Source of the DNA: Agarophyton chilense
Lineage: Eukaryota > Rhodophyta > Florideophyceae > Gracilariales > Gracilariaceae
DNA: 64,000 bases
Direction: 5' to 3'
NCBI GenBank assembly: GCA_030374765.1
Contig: JARGXX010000097.1
Span: 1 to 64,000, forward strand
Part shown: positions 1 to 9,048 of the stretch, one piece after another
Numbering within the stretch: position 1 is the first letter of the stretch
Layout: every line of letters begins with the position of its first letter
Translations under genes and position numbers: made by a program
The notes under the pieces: model-generated
Told to the model about the DNA's origin: nothing
What the model saw: only the letters and a program-made list of their open reading frames with translations
Database searches by the model: none

Positions 1-443
1 CCCTAAACCCCTAAACCCCTAAAACCCTAAAGCCCTAAACCCCTAAACCCCTAAAACCCCTAAACCCCTAAACCCTAAACCCCTAAACCCCTAAACCCCT
101 AAAACCCCTAAACCCCTAAACCCCTAAACCCCTAAACCCCTAAAACCCCTAAACCCCTAAACCCCCTAAAACCCCTAAGCCCTAAAACCCCTAAACCCCT
201 AAAACCCCTAAACCCCTAAACCCCTAAAACCCCTAAACCCCTAAAACCCCTAAACCCCTAAACCCCTAAAACCCCTAAACCCTAAACCCCTAAACCCCTA
301 AACCCCTAAAACCCCTAAACCCCTAAAACCCCTAAAACGCCCTAAACCCCTAAACCCCTAAACCCCTAAACCCCTAAAACCCCTAAACCCCTAAAACCCC
401 TAAACCCCTAAAACCCCTAACCCCTAAAACCCCTAAAAACCCC
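1..443. repeat. terminal telomere repeat array
   Basis: Irregular head-to-tail CCCCTAAA and CCCCTAAAA units, with occasional CCCTAAA and CGCCCTAAA variants. The C-rich strand reads 5'->3' rightwards, so the G-rich strand (TTTAGGGG/TTTTAGGGG) points off the left end, as at a true left chromosome terminus. The array meets a 5'-truncated PLE at about 443; this pattern is expected if telomerase capped a truncated element. The unit is not the common TTAGGG or plant TTTAGGG, and its 8/9-mer mixture suggests a telomerase that slips on its template. Confidence 0.93.
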
Positions 444-518
444 AGGGTCGATCTCCTTGATGAGCTGGAAAAGCACAAAGACGATGGAACCTTTCCAAAG
501 TCTATTGCGGTACCCCGA

Positions 519-1136
519 ATGCCGCAGATGTCCAGTTCAATGAAGGAGAAGCATGGTGCTGAGTTTAAAGCCATGTCAGAGAAGTTTGCACAGGACTCTC
601 TGGACTTCCTCATAAAAGTCAGGAAGGATGAACTTGAATTCCTGACTGATGAGCGAAAGAAGCTTCTCAACGAAGCCATGGTTAAGGTGAAAGAAGCACT
701 AAATCGCGTCTACCGAAAGACGAGTCACATCTCCAAGGATCAGATTCTTGCAACGTTTGCAAGTTACCGATCGGTGTTTGTGGAAGAGCTGCAATCAGCT
801 AAGCTTCGAATGGAACTTAAGAACACCATTGGACAAGTCATTGACGATGAGAAACGGAATGCTACTCTCCTAAAAGAATCCGCTGCCGAGGCCGATGAAG
901 CTGAGGCTTCAGACGAAGTCGATCGGCTGCGGAAGGAGATGGAAGCACTTAGGAAGGAAGTTTCCTCTCTTAAAGTTTCTCAAGCCCCCCTGAAGGCTAA
1001 AGGGAAGAACAGTAAAGGTCAACAAAACCGCCCGAAAAGCCATCTACAGCAGGGAGGCAAGTCCAAGAAACCCGTGAAGCCAAAGCCGAAAAACGGGAAG
1101 CCAGGCGCCGCCGGACGGGGCGCCAAGCAAAACTAA
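519..1136 (+). CDS. PLE ORF1, N-terminally shortened copy
   Basis: Frame of 205 codons from an internal ATG, identical to the C-terminal two thirds of ORF1 in copy 2. The missing N-terminus was lost where the element was truncated and capped by telomere repeats. It is rich in Lys/Glu with a heptad-like coiled-coil stretch (around VDRLRKEMEALRKEV) and a very basic Lys/Pro/Gly tail. Such proteins in PLEs and LINEs are thought to bind RNA or scaffold the ribonucleoprotein. No enzyme motif is visible. It may not be expressed, since any upstream promoter has been removed. Confidence 0.6.
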   Translation: MPQMSSSMKEKHGAEFKAMSEKFAQDSLDFLIKVRKDELEFLTDERKKLLNEAMVKVKEALNRVYRKTSHISKDQILATFASYRSVFVEELQSAKLRMELKNTIGQVIDDEKRNATLLKESAAEADEAEASDEVDRLRKEMEALRKEVSSLKVSQAPLKAKGKNSKGQQNRPKSHLQQGGKSKKPVKPKPKNGKPGAAGRGAKQN

Positions 1137-1180
1137 ACCGTTCACGGCGAAGGAAACCCCGTTGCTTCAAGGTTAAAGAG

Positions 1181-2992
1181 TTGAAGTACAATCCACCAAT
1201 TGGAATAGCCGACAAAGAACTTCCGTTTGAAGTCAAAAAAGTTCTCTCAGTTGGTGGAGGATTTGTATTACGCACTCCACTTAAAGTCTGCCTGCAAGAG
1301 ACTGTGGATCAACTCTTTTCCGAACTAGTAACGGGTCGAAGGAAGGTCGATCTCCCAACAGCTCTCCGGGTGAAAGGAAAGTTTGAGAGAGATATATCCG
1401 ATATGAGCATCGATCGACCCTCCACCTTGCATCTTACATTGATGCGAGGAATCAAGTACATAAAGACGAAAGGCTGGATCGTCAAACAAGCCGATAAGAA
1501 TCTTGGACTCACATTGATGAGCCGAGAAGTCTATGACGAGATGGTTAAGAAGGAGATCCATGAGGGTGTATTCTCCACGGTTGATTTCTTCCCCCATGAA
1601 GTGCTCCGTGGTAACCTCTTTGGAATCCTCGAGAAATGCCGGATTGAACGCGAGTTTAAAGAAGGTGTTTTGGAATACGCATTGAAAGCCGACAAACCAG
1701 CCCCGTTTTATGTACTACCGAAGATCCACAAGCCTACGATTAAGTCGAGACCGATAACTGCATCGCATTCGTATATCACTGCGAATCTATCGAGACAGTT
1801 AAGTGCTATCCTCAATAGAGTGGTGGCAAAGATCCCGGCAATCACAGTTAACAGCTGGGAGACCGTACGGCAGCTGGAACACATACATCTTCCCACGGAC
1901 TGTATCTTTCTTACTTACGACGTGGAGAGATGCTACCCATCCATCGACATCAGAGATGCCATCCGATTGTTGGTGCGTGAACTTCCTCGTATATTCATGC
2001 CCAACAAAGGCTTTTGGTGTCGAGTTCTACAATTCATCATGTTCAATAACTACGTGACAGATGGACATGGGTTGCACAAACAGGAAGAAGGAACGGCAAC
2101 CGGGACAGCAGTGGCGCCCGCATTTGCTAACCTTTACTTGTTTTTTAAGTTCCGGAAGATCTTCAGGGACGCAGTCAAGGATATCATACTGAACCGTCGC
2201 TATATCGATGACGGTTTAGTAGTGCTCCGAAACAGAAAAGCTGCCGAGAAGCTGATGGTGAAGCTAAACGCTTGTTCAAGCCTTAGTCTCACGTGGGATA
2301 TCAGCGATAAGAAAGCAGTGTACCTGGATCTGGAGATTTACAAAGGACAGAGATTTTTCTTCGATAACATCGTTGACTTAAGGGTGTACACAAAGCCCAT
2401 CTCGAAGTTTCTTTACCTCCATGGCAAGTCCAATCATCCCACTCATACGTTCACTGGAGTGGTGAAGGGAGAGATGATTCGCTACCTTCGAAACACCAGC
2501 GATGAACGGACGTGGAAGGCCAAGGTGAACTTCCTTTTCAAAATGCTGTCACAGCGTGGGTACACCGGTAACTACCTACGAACGGCATTGGAATACGTTA
2601 GCTTTCGAGAAAGAGCCAAATATCTCGAACGTTCTACAAGGAAGAAGCCACCCCTCGATGGTATGGTGAAATGCTTATTCCATCCCAATATGAAACGGTA
2701 CTGGCGTCATTTGGAACAATGGATTGACGGCCAATTGCCCTATCACGGAATAAGAGTCAAATGGCCTCGTGTCCTCATCTTCAAAAGAGGAAACACGGTG
2801 AAGAGCCATATCATAAGTGCGATTCCCTGCAAGGAGTCTATCAACTCCAGGCAGCGCACTACTGGCCATAAGCGACATCAACCTGCTCGCCGAGTAAATA
2901 CACGGATCCGCAAGAAACGGCAGGTTCAGGTATATACTCGATACTGGAACGACTTCTGGAAAAACCAGGAGCGAGACAGGAATAAGGATTAG
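1181..2992 (+). CDS. PLE reverse transcriptase (ORF2), copy 1
   Basis: Reverse transcriptase of the Penelope-like class, residue for residue the same as the copy at 4413-6224. Visible motifs in order are FYVLPKIHKP, RPITASHSY, a motif A block LTYDVERCYPSID, GTATGTAVAPAFANLY (motif B), YIDDG (motif C) and YLDLEIYK. No GIY-YIG endonuclease domain follows; the C-terminus is a short Arg/Lys-rich tail. The given start is a TTG codon where conserved sequence begins. The frame is open back to about 1016, overlapping the end of ORF1, and has no early ATG, so translation probably relies on ORF1 (frameshift or reinitiation). The frame itself is intact. Confidence 0.85.
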   Translation: MKYNPPIGIADKELPFEVKKVLSVGGGFVLRTPLKVCLQETVDQLFSELVTGRRKVDLPTALRVKGKFERDISDMSIDRPSTLHLTLMRGIKYIKTKGWIVKQADKNLGLTLMSREVYDEMVKKEIHEGVFSTVDFFPHEVLRGNLFGILEKCRIEREFKEGVLEYALKADKPAPFYVLPKIHKPTIKSRPITASHSYITANLSRQLSAILNRVVAKIPAITVNSWETVRQLEHIHLPTDCIFLTYDVERCYPSIDIRDAIRLLVRELPRIFMPNKGFWCRVLQFIMFNNYVTDGHGLHKQEEGTATGTAVAPAFANLYLFFKFRKIFRDAVKDIILNRRYIDDGLVVLRNRKAAEKLMVKLNACSSLSLTWDISDKKAVYLDLEIYKGQRFFFDNIVDLRVYTKPISKFLYLHGKSNHPTHTFTGVVKGEMIRYLRNTSDERTWKAKVNFLFKMLSQRGYTGNYLRTALEYVSFRERAKYLERSTRKKPPLDGMVKCLFHPNMKRYWRHLEQWIDGQLPYHGIRVKWPRVLIFKRGNTVKSHIISAIPCKESINSRQRTTGHKRHQPARRVNTRIRKKRQVQVYTRYWNDFWKNQERDRNKD

Positions 2993-3450
2993 TTCTAATT
3001 TAGAGCATAAGATGCCCATTTAGAGAGTAAGGTAGTAGCATGACAGTGCAGTGGGATTTGAGATAGGATATAAGAGCTCAGTAGGCCCCGCCTGCTACTC
3101 ATAATTCTTCTCATCCCACCACACGGCACTGAAGAGTCAATAAAGACGAAAGCGCTCTGCCCTACGCGAATCGCCCCTGTTCTTCGCCCCTTTCTCTCTA
3201 CATCCCTTTTCTCCCAGAGCGGGGTGCAGTACCCTGCTGTGGGAGCAGCCCCTAGAGGAGGATTGTTTTCCTTACGCAAAAATAAATCCCCGTAAAGGTA
3301 AAACTTCCCCTAAATCCTCCTCTTTTTCTAAGGGCTTCCCCTAAGCCCTTCTCTCTCTCCCCTAGCGACGCCGCACACCTTCAATATCTCCTACCTAAAA
3401 CCTCTAGTACGCGAGGTAGTAGCCGTCGCCGAGCAGATATCTCTCTCACT

Positions 3451-4368
3451 ATGCAAACACGTAGCATGGCCTCCAACATTGAACACGACACATCGGTTCA
3501 TGAGGAGGAAGCTGCTGTTCTTCAAGAAAACAATCCGATTCAGGAAAACGATGCTCAAGTTAATGAGCAAGAACTTCCTGATTTTGAGATTTTGAAGATG
3601 GTGAAGCCACAGCTGAATAAACTAGTCGCTTTACACCGCAAGCGCGTTCTTACTGTGGACGAAAAGATAGCTCGCAGGGTCGATCTCCTTGATGAGCTGG
3701 AAAAGCACAAAGACGATGGAACCTTTCCAAAGTCTATTGCGGTACCCCGAATGCCGCAGATGTCCAGTTCAATGAAGGAGAAGCATGGTGCTGAGTTTAA
3801 AGCCATGTCAGAGAAGTTTGCACAGGACTCTCTGGACTTCCTCATAAAAGTCAGGAAGGATGAACTTGAATTCCTGACTGATGAGCGAAAGAAGCTTCTC
3901 AACGAAGCCATGGTTAAGGTGAAAGAAGCACTAAATCGCGTCTACCGAAAGACGAGTCACATCTCCAAGGATCAGATTCTTGCAACGTTTGCAAGTTACC
4001 GATCGGTGTTTGTGGAAGAGCTGCAATCAGCTAAGCTTCGAATGGAACTTAAGAACACCATTGGACAAGTCATTGACGATGAGAAACGGAATGCTACTCT
4101 CCTAAAAGAATCCGCTGCCGAGGCCGATGAAGCTGAGGCTTCAGACGAAGTCGATCGGCTGCGGAAGGAGATGGAAGCACTTAGGAAGGAAGTTTCCTCT
4201 CTTAAAGTTTCTCAAGCCCCCCTGAAGGCTAAAGGGAAGAACAGTAAAGGTCAACAAAACCGCCCGAAAAGCCATCTACAGCAGGGAGGCAAGTCCAAGA
4301 AACCCGTGAAGCCAAAGCCGAAAAACGGGAAGCCAGGCGCCGCCGGACGGGGCGCCAAGCAAAACTAA
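3451..4368 (+). CDS. PLE ORF1, coiled-coil basic protein
   Basis: 305-aa frame from the ATG at 3451, 49 bp into the element, beginning MQTRSMASN. The N-terminal third is acidic; the middle is Lys/Glu-rich and probably helical. Residues about 230-255 form a heptad-like coiled coil (EVDRLRKEMEALRKEV), and the last 50 residues are strongly basic (Lys/Pro/Gly/Arg). No zinc knuckle or enzyme motif is present. By analogy with ORF1 proteins of other PLEs and LINEs it may bind the element RNA and multimerise; this is inference. Its stop lies within the upstream extension of the RT frame, which is offset by -1, so the two frames overlap by about 120 nt. Confidence 0.8.
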   Translation: MQTRSMASNIEHDTSVHEEEAAVLQENNPIQENDAQVNEQELPDFEILKMVKPQLNKLVALHRKRVLTVDEKIARRVDLLDELEKHKDDGTFPKSIAVPRMPQMSSSMKEKHGAEFKAMSEKFAQDSLDFLIKVRKDELEFLTDERKKLLNEAMVKVKEALNRVYRKTSHISKDQILATFASYRSVFVEELQSAKLRMELKNTIGQVIDDEKRNATLLKESAAEADEAEASDEVDRLRKEMEALRKEVSSLKVSQAPLKAKGKNSKGQQNRPKSHLQQGGKSKKPVKPKPKNGKPGAAGRGAKQN

Positions 4369-4412
4369 ACCGTTCACGGCGAAGGAAACCCCGTTGCTTC
4401 AAGGTTAAAGAG

Positions 4413-6224
4413 TTGAAGTACAATCCACCAATTGGAATAGCCGACAAAGAACTTCCGTTTGAAGTCAAAAAAGTTCTCTCAGTTGGTGGAGGATTTGTAT
4501 TACGCACTCCACTTAAAGTCTGCCTGCAAGAGACTGTGGATCAACTCTTTTCCGAACTAGTAACGGGTCGAAGGAAGGTCGATCTCCCAACAGCTCTCCG
4601 GGTGAAAGGAAAGTTTGAGAGAGATATATCCGATATGAGCATCGATCGACCCTCCACCTTGCATCTTACATTGATGCGAGGAATCAAGTACATAAAGACG
4701 AAAGGCTGGATCGTCAAACAAGCCGATAAGAATCTTGGACTCACATTGATGAGCCGAGAAGTCTATGACGAGATGGTTAAGAAGGAGATCCATGAGGGTG
4801 TATTCTCCACGGTTGATTTCTTCCCCCATGAAGTGCTCCGTGGTAACCTCTTTGGAATCCTCGAGAAATGCCGGATTGAACGCGAGTTTAAAGAAGGTGT
4901 TTTGGAATACGCATTGAAAGCCGACAAACCAGCCCCGTTTTATGTACTACCGAAGATCCACAAGCCTACGATTAAGTCGAGACCGATAACTGCATCGCAT
5001 TCGTATATCACTGCGAATCTATCGAGACAGTTAAGTGCTATCCTCAATAGAGTGGTGGCAAAGATCCCGGCAATCACAGTTAACAGCTGGGAGACCGTAC
5101 GGCAGCTGGAACACATACATCTTCCCACGGACTGTATCTTTCTTACTTACGACGTGGAGAGATGCTACCCATCCATCGACATCAGAGATGCCATCCGATT
5201 GTTGGTGCGTGAACTTCCTCGTATATTCATGCCCAACAAAGGCTTTTGGTGTCGAGTTCTACAATTCATCATGTTCAATAACTACGTGACAGATGGACAT
5301 GGGTTGCACAAACAGGAAGAAGGAACGGCAACCGGGACAGCAGTGGCGCCCGCATTTGCTAACCTTTACTTGTTTTTTAAGTTCCGGAAGATCTTCAGGG
5401 ACGCAGTCAAGGATATCATACTGAACCGTCGCTATATCGATGACGGTTTAGTAGTGCTCCGAAACAGAAAAGCTGCCGAGAAGCTGATGGTGAAGCTAAA
5501 CGCTTGTTCAAGCCTTAGTCTCACGTGGGATATCAGCGATAAGAAAGCAGTGTACCTGGATCTGGAGATTTACAAAGGACAGAGATTTTTCTTCGATAAC
5601 ATCGTTGACTTAAGGGTGTACACAAAGCCCATCTCGAAGTTTCTTTACCTCCATGGCAAGTCCAATCATCCCACTCATACGTTCACTGGAGTGGTGAAGG
5701 GAGAGATGATTCGCTACCTTCGAAACACCAGCGATGAACGGACGTGGAAGGCCAAGGTGAACTTCCTTTTCAAAATGCTGTCACAGCGTGGGTACACCGG
5801 TAACTACCTACGAACGGCATTGGAATACGTTAGCTTTCGAGAAAGAGCCAAATATCTCGAACGTTCTACAAGGAAGAAGCCACCCCTCGATGGTATGGTG
5901 AAATGCTTATTCCATCCCAATATGAAACGGTACTGGCGTCATTTGGAACAATGGATTGACGGCCAATTGCCCTATCACGGAATAAGAGTCAAATGGCCTC
6001 GTGTCCTCATCTTCAAAAGAGGAAACACGGTGAAGAGCCATATCATAAGTGCGATTCCCTGCAAGGAGTCTATCAACTCCAGGCAGCGCACTACTGGCCA
6101 TAAGCGACATCAACCTGCTCGCCGAGTAAATACACGGATCCGCAAGAAACGGCAGGTTCAGGTATATACTCGATACTGGAACGACTTCTGGAAAAACCAG
6201 GAGCGAGACAGGAATAAGGATTAG
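4413..6224 (+). CDS. PLE reverse transcriptase (ORF2), copy 2
   Basis: 603-aa Penelope-like reverse transcriptase. The N-terminus has the PLE signature block (PFEVKKVLSVGGGFVLRTPL, then KQADKNLGLTLM); next come FYVLPKIHKP, RPITASHSY, the motif A block with DVERCYPSID, motif B GTATGTAVAPAFANLY, motif C YIDDG (DNA about 5433-5447) and YLDLEIYK. Catalytic aspartates in motifs A and C are present. After the thumb-like KPISKFLYLHGKSNHP region there is only a basic tail, with no GIY-YIG endonuclease. The frame is open from about 4248 without an early ATG and overlaps ORF1 in the -1 frame, suggesting coupled translation. In endonuclease-free relatives the enzyme is thought to extend exposed chromosome ends. 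Confidence 0.9.
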   Translation: MKYNPPIGIADKELPFEVKKVLSVGGGFVLRTPLKVCLQETVDQLFSELVTGRRKVDLPTALRVKGKFERDISDMSIDRPSTLHLTLMRGIKYIKTKGWIVKQADKNLGLTLMSREVYDEMVKKEIHEGVFSTVDFFPHEVLRGNLFGILEKCRIEREFKEGVLEYALKADKPAPFYVLPKIHKPTIKSRPITASHSYITANLSRQLSAILNRVVAKIPAITVNSWETVRQLEHIHLPTDCIFLTYDVERCYPSIDIRDAIRLLVRELPRIFMPNKGFWCRVLQFIMFNNYVTDGHGLHKQEEGTATGTAVAPAFANLYLFFKFRKIFRDAVKDIILNRRYIDDGLVVLRNRKAAEKLMVKLNACSSLSLTWDISDKKAVYLDLEIYKGQRFFFDNIVDLRVYTKPISKFLYLHGKSNHPTHTFTGVVKGEMIRYLRNTSDERTWKAKVNFLFKMLSQRGYTGNYLRTALEYVSFRERAKYLERSTRKKPPLDGMVKCLFHPNMKRYWRHLEQWIDGQLPYHGIRVKWPRVLIFKRGNTVKSHIISAIPCKESINSRQRTTGHKRHQPARRVNTRIRKKRQVQVYTRYWNDFWKNQERDRNKD

Positions 6225-6634
6225 TTCTAATTTAGAGCATAAGATGCCCATTTAGAGAGTAAGGTAGTAGCATGACAGTGCAGTGGGATTTGAGATAGGA
6301 TATAAGAGCTCAGTAGGCCCCGCCTGCTACTCATAATTCTTCTCATCCCACCACACGGCACTGAAGAGTCAATAAAGACGAAAGCGCTCTGCCCTACGCG
6401 AATCGCCCCTGTTCTTCGCCCCTTTCTCTCTACATCCCTTTTCTCCCAGAGCGGGGTGCAGTACCCTGCTGTGGGAGCAGCCCCTAGAGGAGGATTGTTT
6501 TCCTTACGCAAAAATAAATCCCCGTAAAGGTAAAACTTCCCCTAAATCCTCCTCTTTTTCTAAGGGCTTCCCCTAAGCCCTTCTCTCTCTCCCCTAGCGA
6601 CGCCGCACACCTTCAATATCTCCTACCTAAAACC
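6225..6634 (+). other. PLE 3' trailer with telomere-complementary end
   Basis: Non-coding trailer, present identically at 2993-3402. It holds an AATAAA (in CAAAAATAAATCCCC), two pyrimidine-rich runs, a hammerhead-like core at 6361-6383, and a terminal CCTAAAAC that equals one telomere unit of the C strand. RNA ending this way could pair with a TTTTAGGGG overhang, which would explain why elements sit on telomere repeats. The pairing model is inference; the terminal sequence is seen at both copy ends. Confidence 0.65.
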
Positions 6635-8128
6635 CCTAAACCCCTAAAACCCCTAAACCCCTAAACCCCTAAAACCCCTAAACCCCTAAACCCCTAAAAC
6701 CCCTAAAACCCCTAAAACCCCTAAACCCCTAAACGCCCTAAACCCCTAAAAACCCCTAAAGCCCCTAAACCCCTAAACCCCTAAACCCCTAAACCCCTAA
6801 ACCCCTAAACCCCTAAACCCCTAAACCCCTAAAACCCCTAAACCCCTAAACCCCTAAACCCCTAAACCCCTAAACCCCTAAACCCCTAAAACCCCAAAAA
6901 CCCCTAAACCCCTAAAACGCCCTAAACCCCTAAAACCCCTAAACCCCTAAAACCCCTAAAACCCCTAAACCCCTAAACCCCTAAACGCCCTAAACCCCTA
7001 AACCCCTAAAACCCCTAAACCCCTAAAACCCCTAAACCCCTAAAACCCCTAAAACCCCTAAAACCCCTAAACCCCTAAAACCCCTAAAACCCCTAAACCC
7101 CTAAAACCCCTAAAACCCCTAAACCCCTAAACCCCTACGCCCTAAACGCCCTAAACCCCTAAACCCCTAAACCCCTAAACCCCTAAAACCCCTAAAACCC
7201 CTAAAACCCCTAAACCCCTAAACCCTAAACCCCTAAAACCCCTAAACCCCTAAAACCCCTAAACCCCTAAACCCCTAAACCCCCTAAAACCCCTAAACCC
7301 TAAACCCCTAAAACCCCCTAAACCCCTAAAAACCCCTAAACCCCTAAAACCCCTAAACCCTAAACCCCTTAAACCCCTAAAACCCCTAAACCCCTAAACC
7401 CCTAAAACCCCCTAAACCCCTAAACCCCTAAACCCCTAAAACCCCTAAACCCCTAAAACCCCTAAACCCCTAAAACCCCTAAACGCCCTAAACCCCTTAA
7501 ACCCTAAACCCCTAAAACCCCTAAAACCCCTAAACCCCTAAAACCCCCTAAAACCCCTTAAACCCCTAAACCCCTAAACCCCTAAAACCCCTAAAACCCC
7601 TAAACCCCCTAAACCCCTAAAACCCCTAAACCCCTAAACCCCTAAACCCCTAAAGCCCTAAACCCCTAAACCCCTAAACCCCTAAACCCCTAAAACCCCT
7701 AAAACCCCTAAACCCCTAAACCCCCTAAACCCCTAAACCCCTAAACCCCTAAAACCCCTAAACCCCTAAACCCCTAAAACCCCTAAAACCCCTAAACCCC
7801 TAAACCCCTAAACCCCTAAAACCCCTAAAACCCCTAAACCCCTAAACCCCTAAACCCCTAAAACCCTAAACCCCTAAACCCCTAAAACCCCTTAAACCCC
7901 TAAAACCCCTAAACCCCTAAACCCCTTAAACCCCTAAACCCCTAAACCCCTAAACCCCTAAAACCCCTAAACCCCTAAAACCCCTAAAACCCCTAAACGC
8001 CCTAAACCCCTAAAACCCCTAAAACCCCTAAACCCCTAAAAACCCCTAAACCCCTAAACCCCTAAAACCCCTAAACCCCTAAACCCCTAAACCCCTAAAC
8101 CCCTAAACCCCTAAACCCCTAAACCCCT
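6635..8128. repeat. interstitial telomere repeat array (about 1.5 kb)
   Basis: About 1.5 kb of CCCCTAAA/CCCCTAAAA units in the same orientation as the terminal array, ending at CCCCTGAAACCTG near 8128 where unique sequence begins. It contains recurrent variants (AAACGCCCTAAA at several places, plus CCCTTAAA and CCCCCTAAA). It looks like the former chromosome end onto which the PLE copies were later added. Confidence 0.93.
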
Positions 8129-8250
8129 GAAACCTGTAAAAGCCCGTACACAATGGTTTCCTGTACGAAAACGTAAACTCCCGTAGGCCTTGACCGATAG
8201 CTACTTAGTGGCGATGCCACTGTTGGACAAACCTTAACGTCATAAGAATC

Positions 8251-9048
8251 TACCTGTCATCGTTAAGCATACGTCATCCCTACCTCACTAAACGCACTGC
8301 ACGCGTCTTCTTTAGCTGAGAGTGTGGCGCCAGCACTCGCCTGACCTACTACTCACCACACTCAACCTACATTGAACTTGGCAATACCATCGAATATCGA
8401 CCCCCAGTGTTGCCGGATATGAAAACCATCCTAGAACCAAGCGCAAACGCACCTTTTTCAGCCGCGTACACGACCCCAAAAACGCACATACAAAACGCCT
8501 GACAATGTGCCATCTGCCTCCACGAAATAGCCACAGAACCAAGCGCAAACGCATAACACAACCCTTTCTTTTGATAAAATTTTCGCACATTATCCAGCTT
8601 ACAACACAGCTCGACTGTGCAGCGGAGATGTGGCTGAAACCAAGCGCCTTTGAGTGCCACACTCGACGCACGCCTCCACGTTGTGCAGCAAAAATGTTAC
8701 AATAAAACATGTGCAAACGCAGGATTTGGCAGAAAGCCCAGCGCGCCTAAAATTTATGATTTTTTCAAATGCAAATATTGCGAAAATGGGTGCTGCGCGC
8801 CAACATCTGGCAATTCGCGCGCTACGTTACCCGAACGAAGCGCCTGAGCGCAATTAGCCACGATTTTTTGAGCGTGCCAATGTGTCATACGCGCTCTCCA
8901 GCACAACGTTTTCCATCCAGGGGGTCAAAATCACACATACGTCGAATGCAGCGCGTGGCGCTTGGTGTATGTAATTACCAAGCGCTACTGACAACTGCGT
9001 TTTACCAAGCGCCAGCCCACACTTACAACCTGTAATATATATAGACCC
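8251..9048. repeat. 798-bp subtelomeric repeat, unit 1
   Basis: First of two tandem units starting at TACCTGTCATCGTTAAG and ending in CCTGTAATATATATAG. It is studded with CCAAGCGC and AGCGCAAACGCA words. Several 65-130-codon frames occur on both strands but overlap one another and carry no recognisable domain, so the unit is treated as non-coding. The 122 bp between it and the telomere array hold nothing recognised. Confidence 0.88.

Larger units (their letters stand above)
444..3402 (+). mobile_element. Penelope-like element copy 1 (5'-truncated)
   Basis: Copy of the element at 3403-6634, offset by exactly 3,232 bp, lacking the first roughly 270 bp. Its 5' edge is joined directly to telomere repeats and its 3' end directly to the 5' end of the next copy. 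It keeps a shortened ORF1 and the entire reverse transcriptase frame. No difference from copy 2 was noticed in the translated frames or the trailer, so the pair is very recent. The 5' end faces the chromosome terminus, the orientation known for endonuclease-lacking, telomere-attaching PLEs (Athena of rotifers, Coprina of fungi). Confidence 0.88.
3403..6634 (+). mobile_element. Penelope-like element copy 2 (full unit, 3,232 bp)
   Basis: Complete unit bounded on the left by the 3' end of copy 1 and on the right by telomere repeats. It has a short 5' leader, ORF1 (3451-4368), the RT frame (4413-6224) and a roughly 400-bp trailer ending in CCTACCTAAAACC, which runs without a seam into CCCCTAAA repeats. 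No GIY-YIG domain, long terminal repeat pair or target-site duplication is seen. The class (endonuclease-deficient PLE) is established knowledge; placement here rests on RT motifs, orientation and telomeric junctions. Confidence 0.9.

Noticed and set aside
3129-3151. Firm annotation of a hammerhead ribozyme
   Set aside because: Core order is present but stem III and a valid cleavage triplet could not be placed, so it stays a finding only.
1-8128. CRISPR array or simple microsatellite for the CCCCTAAA tracts
   Set aside because: No spacers; unit, strand polarity and terminal position fit telomere repeats.
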